From Streptomyces sp. R44 (GTDB taxonomy: Bacteria; Actinomycetota; Actinomycetes; Streptomycetales; Streptomycetaceae): a stretch of 64,000 nucleotides of DNA. The DNA lies in contig NZ_CP163444.1 of assembly GCF_041053105.1 (NCBI RefSeq), forward strand, positions 1,116,001 to 1,180,000, written 5' to 3'. Of the stretch, positions 17,342 to 25,789 are shown one piece after another. Numbering within the stretch: the first letter of the stretch is position 1; the number at the start of each line of letters is the position of its first letter. A program made the position numbers and the translations under genes. A model generated the notes under the pieces. It had not been told where the DNA came from. It made no database searches and saw only the letters and a list, made by a program, of their open reading frames with translations.

Positions 17342-17372
17342 TGCCTCCGTCACCTCTTCATGGAGAACTCCC

Positions 17373-18209
17373 ATGCCCCTGACCCCCACCGAGGCCGTCG
17401 TCGGCCCCGCCCGCGCCGCGAACACCGGTGTCGGCGCGTTCAACGTCGTCCAGATCGAACACGCCGAGGCGATCGTCGCCGGGGCCGAGCGGGCCGGCCT
17501 GCCGGTCATCCTGCAGATCAGCGAGAACACGGCCCGCTACCACGGCGCCCTCGCCCCCCTCGCCCTCGCCACGCTGGAGATCGCCCGTGCCGCCACCGTC
17601 CCGGTGGCGGTCCACCTGGACCACGCCGAGTCCGCCCAGCTCGTCCAGGAGGCCGTCGACCTCGGCTTCACCTCGGTCATGTTCGACGCCTCGAAACTGC
17701 CGTACCAGGCGAACCTCGCCGCCACCCGCATGATCACCGACCACTGCCACCGGGCCGACGTCTGGGTCGAGGCGGAGCTCGGCGAGGTCGGTGGCAAGGA
17801 CGGCGCCCACGCCCCCCACGTCCGTACGGACCCGGCCGAGGCCCGCGCGTTCGCCGCGGCGACGGCGGTGGACGCGCTCGCCGTCGCCGTGGGCAGCTCG
17901 CACGCCATGATCATCCGGGACGCCGTGCTCGACCTCGATCTGATCGCCCGTCTGAAGGACTCCCTGGACATCCCGCTCGTCCTGCACGGCTCCTCCGGGG
18001 TCGACGACTCGGACCTCGCGAAGGCCGTCGCCGCCGGCATGACGAAGGTGAACATCTCCACCCACCTCAACCAGCTCTTCACCCGCACGATCAGGGAACG
18101 GCTCCAGGCCGCACCGGCGGTCGCCGACCCGCGGAAGTACCTGGGTCCGGCGCGTGAGGCGGTGGCCGAGGAGGTGTCACGACTGCTGCGCGTCCTCGCC
18201 GGCCACTGA
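17373..18209 (+). CDS. Class II ketose-bisphosphate aldolase (tagatose/fructose type)
   Basis: Zinc-dependent aldolase, 278 residues, the length of GatY/KbaY/IolJ-type enzymes rather than the longer housekeeping Fba. Metal and substrate motifs: AFNVVQIEHAEAIV near the start, VAVHLDHAES (catalytic Asp and zinc His), EAELGEVGGKDG, GSSHAM, LHGSSGVDDSDLAKA and KVNISTHLN. It would split tagatose-1,6-bisphosphate (or fructose-1,6-bisphosphate) into dihydroxyacetone phosphate and glyceraldehyde-3-phosphate, the last step of the cluster's pathway. It follows the hairpin at 17306; TGGAGAA lies before the ATG. A perfect bidirectional terminator follows. Confidence 0.92.
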   Translation: MPLTPTEAVVGPARAANTGVGAFNVVQIEHAEAIVAGAERAGLPVILQISENTARYHGALAPLALATLEIARAATVPVAVHLDHAESAQLVQEAVDLGFTSVMFDASKLPYQANLAATRMITDHCHRADVWVEAELGEVGGKDGAHAPHVRTDPAEARAFAAATAVDALAVAVGSSHAMIIRDAVLDLDLIARLKDSLDIPLVLHGSSGVDDSDLAKAVAAGMTKVNISTHLNQLFTRTIRERLQAAPAVADPRKYLGPAREAVAEEVSRLLRVLAGH

Positions 18210-18227
18210 TCCGGAGGGGTACGACGC

Positions 18228-18260
18228 GAGGCGGGCCCGGACGTTGTCCGGGCCCGCCTC
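18228..18260. terminator. Bidirectional terminator
   Basis: Perfect 15-bp stem (GAGGCGGGCCCGGAC and complement) with a three-base loop between the convergent aldolase and hexosaminidase genes. Confidence 0.88.
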
Positions 18261-18285
18261 TGTCATGGCCGTCTGAACCGGCGTG

Positions 18286-20433
18286 TCAGCCGATGGTCCA
18301 GCGCTGCAGCGCCGATCCGCTGTCGGGCTGCTGGGCGACGAGTGCGCCGTTGGCCGTCGAGGCGGTGGTCAGCAGGAGACCGCTCTTGACCGATGCCACG
18401 GTGCTGGTCCCGCCGGAGACCGGCGTGACCCGCCACCGCTGGTTGGTGCCGCCGGTGCACGTCCACTGGACGACGGGGGCGCCTGCGGACAGAGAACCGC
18501 CGCTGACGTCGACGCAGAGTCCGGAGGCGACGTTGACCAGGGTGTAGGAGCCGTCCGACTGCTGGGTGAAGGTCCACTTCTGGTTGTTGCCGCCGTGCAG
18601 GGCCCAGGTGTCGAGCCGCGTGCCCGCAGTCGTGGAGCTGCCGGGCACGTCCAGGGCCTGTCCGCCGGAGGCGAGGGTGTGGACGCCGTTCAGGCTGCCG
18701 CCGGAAGAGCTGGTCCAGGGGACGTCGGGCGCGGCGTAGTAGCCGATTCCCGCCGCGGTCCAACGCGGTCCGTGGGTGCCCAGACGGCGGCTGAAGTCGG
18801 TCCAGTCGTGGGTGGACTGGGGCGACCAGCCGATCTCGGCGACGGCGGGCAGACGCGGGTACGTCATGTACTCGGCGTACACCTTCGGTTCGGGGAACTG
18901 GCTGGTGGACTGGGGCAGGCTGTCGCTGCCCGCGTAGGCGCGGTCGGCCCACAGGGCCGCTTCGACGCCGGCGATGCGGTCGGCCGGGACGAGCGAGCCG
19001 GTGCCGTTGGTCTTGGCCGTCGAGGTGGAGGGGTCCCAGTCGTAGGCCTTGCTCACCGGGACGTAGCCCTGCCAGGAGAGCCCGTACGGCGTCGACGCGT
19101 CGTACTTCATGTCGAGGTACGCGTGGTCCGAGGGCGACATGACGAACTTGGCGTTCTGCTGGACGGCGTTGCGGACGAACTGGATGTCCGCGGTCTCATT
19201 GCCGGTGCCGATGGTGGCCCGGTCGTCGGCGTCACCCCACCACTGCATGATGCTGTTGGCGGGGATCGTCGACTGTCCGAGCTGGTGCCACGCCATCACG
19301 GTCTTGCCGCGCGCGGTCGCGGCCGCGGTGGCCGCGGAGACGTAGGCGTTGTACTGGGACGAGGTGGCCTGCGGCGTCTCGTCGCCACCGAGGTGGACGT
19401 ACGGTCCGGGCGTCATCGCCGCCACGGTGTCGATGACCGTGCTGAGGAAGCCGCTGACGTTGGATATGTGCTGGGCGTCGCTCAGACAGTAGAGGCTGAT
19501 GCCCACTTCGAAGCCCGAGTACGGCTTGATCGCCTTGTTGTCGCAGTTGAGGTTGGCGACGGACGCCAGCGCGGCGCTGGTGTGGCCGGGGCCGTCGATC
19601 TCGGGGACGACGGTCATGAAGCGGGACTTGGCGTAGGCCACGATCTCCTGGTACTCCGCGGCGGAGTAGTACCAGGTGGTGCCGCCGGTGAAGCCGCTCT
19701 GCGTGCTCGCGCCGATCGTGGTGAGGCTCGGTATGGCCCCGATCGCGATGCGCCAGCCCTGGTCGTCCGTCAGGTGCAGGTGCAGGGTGTTGATCTTGTA
19801 GGCCGCAGCCTGGTCGATGTACCTCTTGAGCTGGGACATCGGGAAGTACCGTCGGGCCACGTCCAGCATGACGCCGCGGTAGGCGTACCGGGGGGTGTCC
19901 GAGATCTGCACGGGGGCGACGGTCCAGGGGCCCGGCTTGACCGTGGTGGACTCGATGGCCGCCGGCAGCAGCTGGCGCAGGGTCTGCACCCCGCGGAACA
20001 GGCCCTGCGCTCCGTGCGCGGTCACCGTCACGCCGGTGCTGGTCGACGACAGGGTGTAGCCCTCGTCGCCGAGGCTGGAGGGGCCGTTGGCGTCGAGGAC
20101 GATGGACTGGCTCCCGGACGGGGCGGTCGAGGTCACCGGCAGGGTGTAGCCGGTCGCCGGGGCGAGCAGCGTGGCGAGGTACGAGCCCACGCCCGCGGCA
20201 TCGGGGTCGCTGGACGGGACGACGTTCACCGGCGTCTGCGCGGTGAGGGCGAAGCCGCTGCCGGTCAGGTTGGTCTGTGAAACGGGCTGGGGTACGACGG
20301 CCGGGGCGGTGGACTCGGCGACCGCGGCCGATGCGGCCGTGGCCGTGCCCATCGTCGGCAGGGGCGCGGCGAGCGCCAGGGTGAGGGCGGCGAGAGTGGA
20401 GAGGTTCCTTCTCCGCCGGCGCGTTGAGCGCAT
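18286..20433 (-). CDS. Secreted GH20 beta-N-acetylhexosaminidase with ricin-type lectin domain
   Basis: Secreted exo-hexosaminidase, 715 residues, removing terminal GlcNAc or GalNAc by substrate-assisted catalysis. Signal peptide to about residue 33 (LALAAPLPTMGTATA), GH20 N-terminal alpha/beta domain (about 45-175), GH20 barrel (about 180-540) with the catalytic pair Asp351-Glu352 in HLGGDETP, then a RicinB-type lectin domain with QxW repeats (NNQKW, TNQRW, LQRW). ATG 20433 is chosen: AAGGAG is seven bases upstream and the n-region RSTRRRRR follows. The frame continues upstream without signal character. It would feed the adjacent importer with free amino sugar. Confidence 0.93.
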   Translation of the reverse strand: MRSTRRRRRNLSTLAALTLALAAPLPTMGTATAASAAVAESTAPAVVPQPVSQTNLTGSGFALTAQTPVNVVPSSDPDAAGVGSYLATLLAPATGYTLPVTSTAPSGSQSIVLDANGPSSLGDEGYTLSSTSTGVTVTAHGAQGLFRGVQTLRQLLPAAIESTTVKPGPWTVAPVQISDTPRYAYRGVMLDVARRYFPMSQLKRYIDQAAAYKINTLHLHLTDDQGWRIAIGAIPSLTTIGASTQSGFTGGTTWYYSAAEYQEIVAYAKSRFMTVVPEIDGPGHTSAALASVANLNCDNKAIKPYSGFEVGISLYCLSDAQHISNVSGFLSTVIDTVAAMTPGPYVHLGGDETPQATSSQYNAYVSAATAAATARGKTVMAWHQLGQSTIPANSIMQWWGDADDRATIGTGNETADIQFVRNAVQQNAKFVMSPSDHAYLDMKYDASTPYGLSWQGYVPVSKAYDWDPSTSTAKTNGTGSLVPADRIAGVEAALWADRAYAGSDSLPQSTSQFPEPKVYAEYMTYPRLPAVAEIGWSPQSTHDWTDFSRRLGTHGPRWTAAGIGYYAAPDVPWTSSSGGSLNGVHTLASGGQALDVPGSSTTAGTRLDTWALHGGNNQKWTFTQQSDGSYTLVNVASGLCVDVSGGSLSAGAPVVQWTCTGGTNQRWRVTPVSGGTSTVASVKSGLLLTTASTANGALVAQQPDSGSALQRWTIG

Positions 20434-20677
20434 GGAGGACTCCTTCGTCGGAAGGGGACGCACACCTATGGGCGTGGATGAGTGCACGCATCACGCCAGG
20501 AGTGCGGCGACGACACAAAGAAGACAGTCGAGAACAGCGATCGTGCGCAGTTATGCAAGATCTAGCCCACTGTCGAGCACTTTCGAACGAACCGTTGCAG
20601 TAGCGGGGCGCGGCGGTCAAGGCTTACCGGGGCGTAGCTTCCTTCCCGCGGTCGCGCCCGCCGGCGTCGGGGCAGGA

Positions 20678-20713
20678 AAGGAAGCCGGGAGTGCCGTGAC
20701 ACACTCCCGGCTT
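20678..20713 (-). terminator. Terminator after the phosphodiesterase gene
   Basis: Perfect 14-bp stem (GGAAGCCGGGAGTG and complement) with an eight-base loop, 17 bases beyond the stop at 20731. The neighbouring 20434-20677 holds the hexosaminidase promoter; no gene is seen there. Confidence 0.87.
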
Positions 20714-20730
20714 CCGTCCCGTCCGAGGTG

Positions 20731-22242
20731 TCAGGAGGTCAGGGCGACCTGGTCGACCGTCCAGAAGGCGCTGTTGGTGCCCGTGTAGCGGAAGGACAGC
20801 CGGGCGGTGGTGGCGCCTGCCGGGACGGCGACGGTGAGGTTCTCGAAGGCGTTGCGGTCCGCGCGGTAGGACTGCAGGAGCTGCCGGGGGCCGCCGTCGA
20901 AGGAGATGTAGACGTCTCCGGTCTGCGGGCCGTCCACCTTGTAGTTCGTCGCGTACGAGACGGTCGCCGACGCACCGCCGGTCACGGGGAAGGCCGGGCT
21001 GACGAGGGTGGAGTCGAACTGTCCGGCGCCGTGGGCCTTGTCGTCCCACTCGTCGGAATCGGCGACGGCGAAGACGTTGCGCGCCCGGACGTTGGTCTCA
21101 CGGCCCTGGTCGAGGGCCGCGTTGGTCCAGAACTCGTCGGTCGCGAAGGACCAGCCGCGCCACTCGGTCACGCCGCCTGTGGGCATGGCGGAGTTGTCGA
21201 TGGTCCAGCCGGTGGGCGCGGTGGTCGTCCAGCCCTTGAGGGTGGAGGGCAGGGCGAGTTCGTCGACCCGGGTGTTCAGGGAGGGACGAAGGGCGTCGAA
21301 GGCGTCGGGCGTGATGGCGCCGATCGCCTTGCCGTCGAGCTGCCACGCCGGGTTGGGGACGACCCCGAGGTGGGAGAGGACGGTCGGGGCGACGTCGGTG
21401 ACCTTGACGTCGTAGCGGACCGAGCCCGGCGTGAAGCCGGCACCCTGCGCGATGACGAAGGTCTGGCGCTCGGCGGGGGTGTTTCCGCCGTGGCCTCCGG
21501 CGGGCTTGTGGCCGTGGTCGGCGGTGATGACGATCTGCCAGTCCTCGTCGGCGTACGTGGCCCGGGAGGTGACGGCGTCGAGTATCTGGCCGACCTCGGT
21601 GTCCGCGGTTTCGAGGGCGTTCAGGTAGGCCTGGGACTCGGTGCCGTAGGTGTGGCCGGCGTGGTCGACGTCGTCGAGGTGGACGAAGGTGGCGTCCGCG
21701 TCGGTGGTCTTGAGCCTGGAAACGGCGGTCGTGGTGGTGTTGGCGTCGCTGACACCCCCGAGGCGGGTGTCGACCGCGGGTCCGAAGACGGTGTTGGGGA
21801 TCGCAGCCCAGGTGCCCACGACCAGGGTGTTGAGCGCGGGGTTGGCGCCCTCCAGCCGGGTGACGTAGTCGGGGTAGAGGTCGAAGCGGGCGCCGGTGAA
21901 GTTGTTGTCGAGGACCTTGTGCTTGTCGGGCCACGTGCCGGTGGCGATGGTCGACCAGCCCGGGCCCGACAGGGTGGGAGCCATCGGGTTCGCGTAGAGG
22001 TTGCTGGTGGCCGTCATGCCGGCCGCCATGAGGCCCTGGACCCTGGGCATCTTCGCCTGCGCGAACTTGGCGAAGGTCGCACCGTCGATGCCGATCACCA
22101 GCGACTTGGGGCGCTTGGTGACCGCGGCGGTGGACGAGCCCGCCGCCTTGGTGCCCGCGGCGTGGGCGGAGGCGGCGAGCGGCAGCATGGCCACCGCGAC
22201 GGTGCCCACGAGGGCAGCGCGAACAGAGGGGGAAAGGTGCAC
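20731..22242 (-). CDS. Secreted type I phosphodiesterase/nucleotide pyrophosphatase-like (alkaline phosphatase superfamily)
   Basis: Secreted two-zinc phosphohydrolase, 503 residues, of the nucleotide pyrophosphatase/phosphodiesterase branch. Signal peptide to about 29 (AASAHA), then KSLVIGIDGATF (metal Asp), MAPTLSGPGWSTIATG (nucleophile region), VDHAGHTYG and ITADHGHKPAGGHGG (zinc ligands). After about residue 360 the C-terminus turns to a beta-sandwich with aromatic-rich, lectin-like strands. The start is GTG 22242 with AAGGAG five bases upstream. The natural substrate is not evident: nucleotides, phosphodiesters or sugar phosphates. Its terminator makes it a separate unit. Confidence 0.88.
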   Translation of the reverse strand: MHLSPSVRAALVGTVAVAMLPLAASAHAAGTKAAGSSTAAVTKRPKSLVIGIDGATFAKFAQAKMPRVQGLMAAGMTATSNLYANPMAPTLSGPGWSTIATGTWPDKHKVLDNNFTGARFDLYPDYVTRLEGANPALNTLVVGTWAAIPNTVFGPAVDTRLGGVSDANTTTTAVSRLKTTDADATFVHLDDVDHAGHTYGTESQAYLNALETADTEVGQILDAVTSRATYADEDWQIVITADHGHKPAGGHGGNTPAERQTFVIAQGAGFTPGSVRYDVKVTDVAPTVLSHLGVVPNPAWQLDGKAIGAITPDAFDALRPSLNTRVDELALPSTLKGWTTTAPTGWTIDNSAMPTGGVTEWRGWSFATDEFWTNAALDQGRETNVRARNVFAVADSDEWDDKAHGAGQFDSTLVSPAFPVTGGASATVSYATNYKVDGPQTGDVYISFDGGPRQLLQSYRADRNAFENLTVAVPAGATTARLSFRYTGTNSAFWTVDQVALTS

Positions 22243-22453
22243 GAGATCTCCTTGGAGAGGACCTGCGAGTCAGCGCCCGGGCCGTCATGGCCGGGCGCTG
22301 ACGAGACTGAAACCAACCAAGGATCAACAGGTTTCCACAGAATCCCTCAGAGATGAACAGTAAGTAACTCCTGGATCAGACCCGTTACACTTCCGTGATC
22401 ATGCAATGGCGCTTGTATACGACGCGCGCGCAGACGACCGGCGCGTAGACGAC

Positions 22454-22488
22454 GGGCGCCCCTCCACCGTGAAGGTGGAGGGGCGCCC
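22454..22488 (-). terminator. Terminator after the first GH43 gene
   Basis: Perfect 15-bp stem (GGGCGCCCCTCCACC and complement) with a five-base loop, 16 bases beyond the stop at 22505. The phosphodiesterase promoter lies between it and 22243. Confidence 0.88.
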
Positions 22489-22504
22489 GGAAGGACTGCC
22501 GCCG

Positions 22505-23956
22505 TCAGGCGATGGTCCGCTCCCACTGCTGGTTCTGCCCGCCGCTGCAGGTCCACTGGTCGATCTTGGCGCCGTCGGCGTACGAGTAGTCGGCGACATC
22601 CAGGCACTTGCCGCTGAGCCGGGCGACCAGCCGGCTGTAGCCGGCGTCACCCGTCGGCTCGACCTTCCAGTGCTGCGACTTCGCGGAGCCGCAGGTCTTC
22701 TGGATGACCAGGGCGCCGTCCTCGGTGGACGCACCGCTCACTTCCAGGCACTTGCCGCTGTTGCGGGCCATGATCTGGACGTAGCCGCTGGTGCCCACGT
22801 TCCTGAACCAGTACTGCTGGTTGATGTCCCCACCACAGCCCCACTGGATGATCGGGGCGCCGTCGGCGGAGTCGAAGTTGGAGACGTCCGCACACTTGCC
22901 GCTGTGGCGGACCGACAGCGTCTCCCAGATCACGTTCATGCCGGTCACCTTTCCGGCCGCGGCATCGATCGTGACCTTGGGCGAGTAGTCCATGGTCATG
23001 GTGGTCTTGGTGGGGAACTTCAGCGGAAGCCAGACGTACTGGGAGTCCTGCACCATGCCGCCCATGGAATTGCCCCACCGGTCGCCCATGTAGAGGTACG
23101 ACGTGCCCGACGTGCCCTGCACCGGGAGGACGTAGGCCGTCTGGCTGCGGTAGGTGGTGGAGTTGCCGACGTCCTTCAGGCCGCTCCAGGTGCCGCCGAC
23201 GCTCGTGGCGGTGCCGTACTTCTGCTGGTTGGGCGCCCAGCCTGTCGCGCCTGAGGTGAGCAGGAAGTAGACGCCGCTGCGCTTGAACATCGCGGGGGCC
23301 TCCCGCGACTGCCCCGCCCACAGCTTCTGCACCTGGGCGTCGATGCCCGTGTAGTCCGCGGTCAGCCGGTAGACGTGCAGGTCCCTGTTCTCGTTGGCCG
23401 CGGAGATCATGTACCCCGTGCCGTCGGTGTCGACGAACGTGGTGATGTCACGCGACATGTGACCCAGCGGACGGAAGCTGCCGCGCCAGGAGTAGTCGCC
23501 GTCCACCGTCGAGGAGACCGCCACCGCCGCACGCGCCTCCGAGTAGTCCGAGGCGCTTCCCTCCTTGTGCATCCACATCACGAACTGCCCGGTCGAGGCG
23601 TTGAACATCACCTTCGGCCGCTCGATGTTCGCGCCCTGCAGCTCCGGATCCGTCGCCTGGCTCAGCACGTGGTTGCGGAACTCCCACGTCTTCAGATCGG
23701 TGGAGCGGTAGGCCGACACGTACTGGAAACTGTTGTCGGCATTGCGGTCCTCGCCGAACCAGTAGTAGTACTCGCCCACCTTCACGACCCCGCCGCCATG
23801 GGCATGGACGGGATTGCCCGTCGGGTCGGTGAACTGAGTGGCGTTGTCGATGCTCACCGACGCGGCACGAGCCGTGCCCACGGCACCGAAGAGGGACAGG
23901 AGGAGCGCGGACAGAACGGCGAAGACCGCCGATGCCCCGGTTCTTTTACGCGACAT
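22505..23956 (-). CDS. Secreted GH43 exo-beta-1,3-galactanase-like enzyme with CBM13/ricin lectin
   Basis: Secreted five-bladed-propeller glycosidase, 483 residues, matching actinobacterial GH43 (subfamily 24) galactan 1,3-beta-galactosidases that trim the backbone of type II arabinogalactan. Signal peptide ends GTARA-AS near 29. The catalytic domain starts at QFTDPTGNPVHAHGGG and includes YYYWFGEDRNADNSF and GANIERPKVMFN. A C-terminal ricin-type (CBM13) domain has three repeats with HSGKC, NSGKC, LSGKC and QxW/Y ends. ATG 23956 follows AAGAGG and opens the signal peptide. The catalytic part is nearly identical to the enzyme at 33687. A TGTTTGCGTTAACG operator lies upstream at 24181. Confidence 0.88.
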   Translation of the reverse strand: MSRKRTGASAVFAVLSALLLSLFGAVGTARAASVSIDNATQFTDPTGNPVHAHGGGVVKVGEYYYWFGEDRNADNSFQYVSAYRSTDLKTWEFRNHVLSQATDPELQGANIERPKVMFNASTGQFVMWMHKEGSASDYSEARAAVAVSSTVDGDYSWRGSFRPLGHMSRDITTFVDTDGTGYMISAANENRDLHVYRLTADYTGIDAQVQKLWAGQSREAPAMFKRSGVYFLLTSGATGWAPNQQKYGTATSVGGTWSGLKDVGNSTTYRSQTAYVLPVQGTSGTSYLYMGDRWGNSMGGMVQDSQYVWLPLKFPTKTTMTMDYSPKVTIDAAAGKVTGMNVIWETLSVRHSGKCADVSNFDSADGAPIIQWGCGGDINQQYWFRNVGTSGYVQIMARNSGKCLEVSGASTEDGALVIQKTCGSAKSQHWKVEPTGDAGYSRLVARLSGKCLDVADYSYADGAKIDQWTCSGGQNQQWERTIA

Positions 23957-24180
23957 GATCACTTGCCTCTTGCTGTGGGGAACCCGACACGTCCGGGTCG
24001 GCCGCCCGTGGCGAACCCGATGTGTCTGCGAGGGGTGGGGTGACTGGATGCGTACGGAGGAGATGTACGCGAAGGCGATGCCCGACCGGAGGCCATGGAT
24101 GCGGCAGTGACGGTCGGGGCGACGCAACCCGTGCGCGGAGGGAGGTGGCCGCCGTGTTACGGCGGCGTGTCACCTCTTGT

Positions 24181-24194
24181 TGTTTGCGTTAACG
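24181..24194. promoter_or_regulatory. LacI-type operator upstream of first GH43
   Basis: TGTTTGCGTTAACG, with palindromic core GCGTTAACGC, is one of seven related sites in the window. It lies in the 604-base divergent region (23957-24560) between GH43 and lacI, about 225 bases from the GH43 start. The sequence just before it (GTTACGGCGGCGTGTCACCT) resembles the one before the site at 35334, so whole promoters were duplicated. I see no gene in the region. Confidence 0.6.
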
Positions 24195-24560
24195 CGGGGT
24201 GTTGGGAAGAGTGTGAAAGCACGGCGAGGGACTGTCAAGAGACCTCATCGGAGGCACGCGGGGCCAGTGGGCAGCGGTACGTCGCCACTTCTTCACGCGG
24301 GAGCCGTTACCGTCGGTCCACTCGCCGATCGCCTTGCCGATCCATGGTCGAATCCCGTTCTCCACCCCTGGACCGACGACCCCGCCCTCGCGCCCGAGCG
24401 CCGTTGAGCCTGATTGCATGCCATGGGCACGGATCGCGCTTCCCGGCACTTGGCGCTGCCCGCCTCCGCGCTCGCCCCTGCCCGCGCCGTAGCCTGGGCG
24501 CCCGCCCGGTGACGCCTCCGGAGGGGCGGTCACGTTCGGGCACGGAAAGGGAGACGCCCG

Positions 24561-25562
24561 ATGGAACAGCAGCCGGTGACGATGAGCGAGGTGGCTCGTG
24601 TCGCCGGTGTGTCGGTGACCACGGTCTCCTATGTCCTCAGCGGCAAGCGGCCGGTGGCACCCGCTACGAGAGAGGCCGTCCAGGCCGCAGTCGCGCAGCT
24701 CGGCTTCCGTCTGAACACGGTGGCCCAGAGCCTGCGCACCGGCCGCTCCAGCACGGCGGCGTTGATCATCCCTGACATCGCCAATCCGTTCTACGCCGAA
24801 CTGGCCAGGGGACTGCAGGACACGTTGCACGAGGAGCGGCTCCATGTCGTCGTCTGCAACACGAACGCGGATCGCGCGGAGGAACTGTCCTACCTCGACG
24901 ACCTGCTCAAGCGCCGCATCGACGGGGTCGTCATCACCCCGCAATGGCTGACACCGGACGACCTCGGCCCGCTCCGGGCCGCGGGGATCCCGGTCGTGAT
25001 CAGCGCCGACAGCGGGCTGGACGATCCCGATCTCGATCTCGTGCGCGCCGATTCCCGCGAGGCGATCGACCAGGCGGTCGGGCATCTCGTACGGCAGGGG
25101 CACCGGCGACTCGGCATGGTCGTGGGGCCGTCGGGCACCCCGAACGGCGACCCCCGCCTCGCTCTCTTCCGTGCCGCCGCCCGTCGGCACGGCCTGGAGC
25201 TGCCGGCCGATCTGGTCGTCCGGGGGAAGCACACCCGCGAAACCGGCGCCGCCGGCCTTCGCCGACTGATGGCCCGCCCGCAGCCCCCGACCGCCATCGC
25301 CTGCGTCAACGACCGCTCCGCCATCGGCGTGCTGGAAGCAGCCGAGGAGATGGGAATCAAGATCCCGTCCGACCTGGCGTTGATCGGCCATGACGACATC
25401 GAGGTCGCCTCCCTGGTACGTCCCCGGCTCTCCACGATCCGCTATCCCGCCTACGAGGTGGGGGCGACGTGCGGGCGTCTGCTCCTGGAGCGCCTGGACG
25501 GTCGCGTCGACCCGGTCCAGGTCGCCCTGCGCACCAGGCTCGTCCTGCGCGAATCCGCCTGA
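24561..25562 (+). CDS. LacI family transcriptional regulator
   Basis: LacI/GalR repressor, 333 residues. The helix-turn-helix is at about 8-30 (TMSEVARVAGVSVTTVSYVLSGKRPV) with the hinge helix following at LRTGRSSTAALIIPDIANPFYA, then a periplasmic-binding-like sugar sensor (residues about 65-330). GGGAG lies seven bases before the ATG. It is divergent from the GH43 gene and followed by a Gfo/Idh oxidoreductase gene whose promoter carries three stacked TTGCGCAA palindromes. Those are the best candidate targets, because LacI-family sites centre on CG. Effector unknown. Confidence 0.92.
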   Translation: MEQQPVTMSEVARVAGVSVTTVSYVLSGKRPVAPATREAVQAAVAQLGFRLNTVAQSLRTGRSSTAALIIPDIANPFYAELARGLQDTLHEERLHVVVCNTNADRAEELSYLDDLLKRRIDGVVITPQWLTPDDLGPLRAAGIPVVISADSGLDDPDLDLVRADSREAIDQAVGHLVRQGHRRLGMVVGPSGTPNGDPRLALFRAAARRHGLELPADLVVRGKHTRETGAAGLRRLMARPQPPTAIACVNDRSAIGVLEAAEEMGIKIPSDLALIGHDDIEVASLVRPRLSTIRYPAYEVGATCGRLLLERLDGRVDPVQVALRTRLVLRESA

Positions 25563-25659
25563 CCCTCGCCGCGTACGGGTTCCGTACCACCGGTCCGCCG
25601 GCTCACGGTCTCCCGCCGGTCGCCTCCGAGGGGCGGATCCATCATGCGAGACAACGGAC

Positions 25660-25721
25660 TTGACAGCCTCCGGCGTCTTCGAACTACGGTTGCGCAACCG
25701 ATTGCGCAATCGATTGCGCGA
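25660..25721 (+). promoter_or_regulatory. Promoter with three stacked LacI-type operators
   Basis: TTGACA at 25660-25665 and TACGGT at 25685-25690 form a -35/-10 pair with 19-base spacing. Directly at and after the -10 are three palindromes at 12-base steps: GGTTGCGCAACC (25688-25699), CGATTGCGCAATCG (25699-25712) and the partial CGATTGCGCGA (25711-25721). Their position would block RNA polymerase. The next gene starts at 25790. Confidence 0.7.
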
Positions 25722-25789
25722 CGCCCGGGTCCCCGACGGATCGGACCAGTCCGCCCGCTTCACAGCCACCCGAACCGATGGGAACCCTC

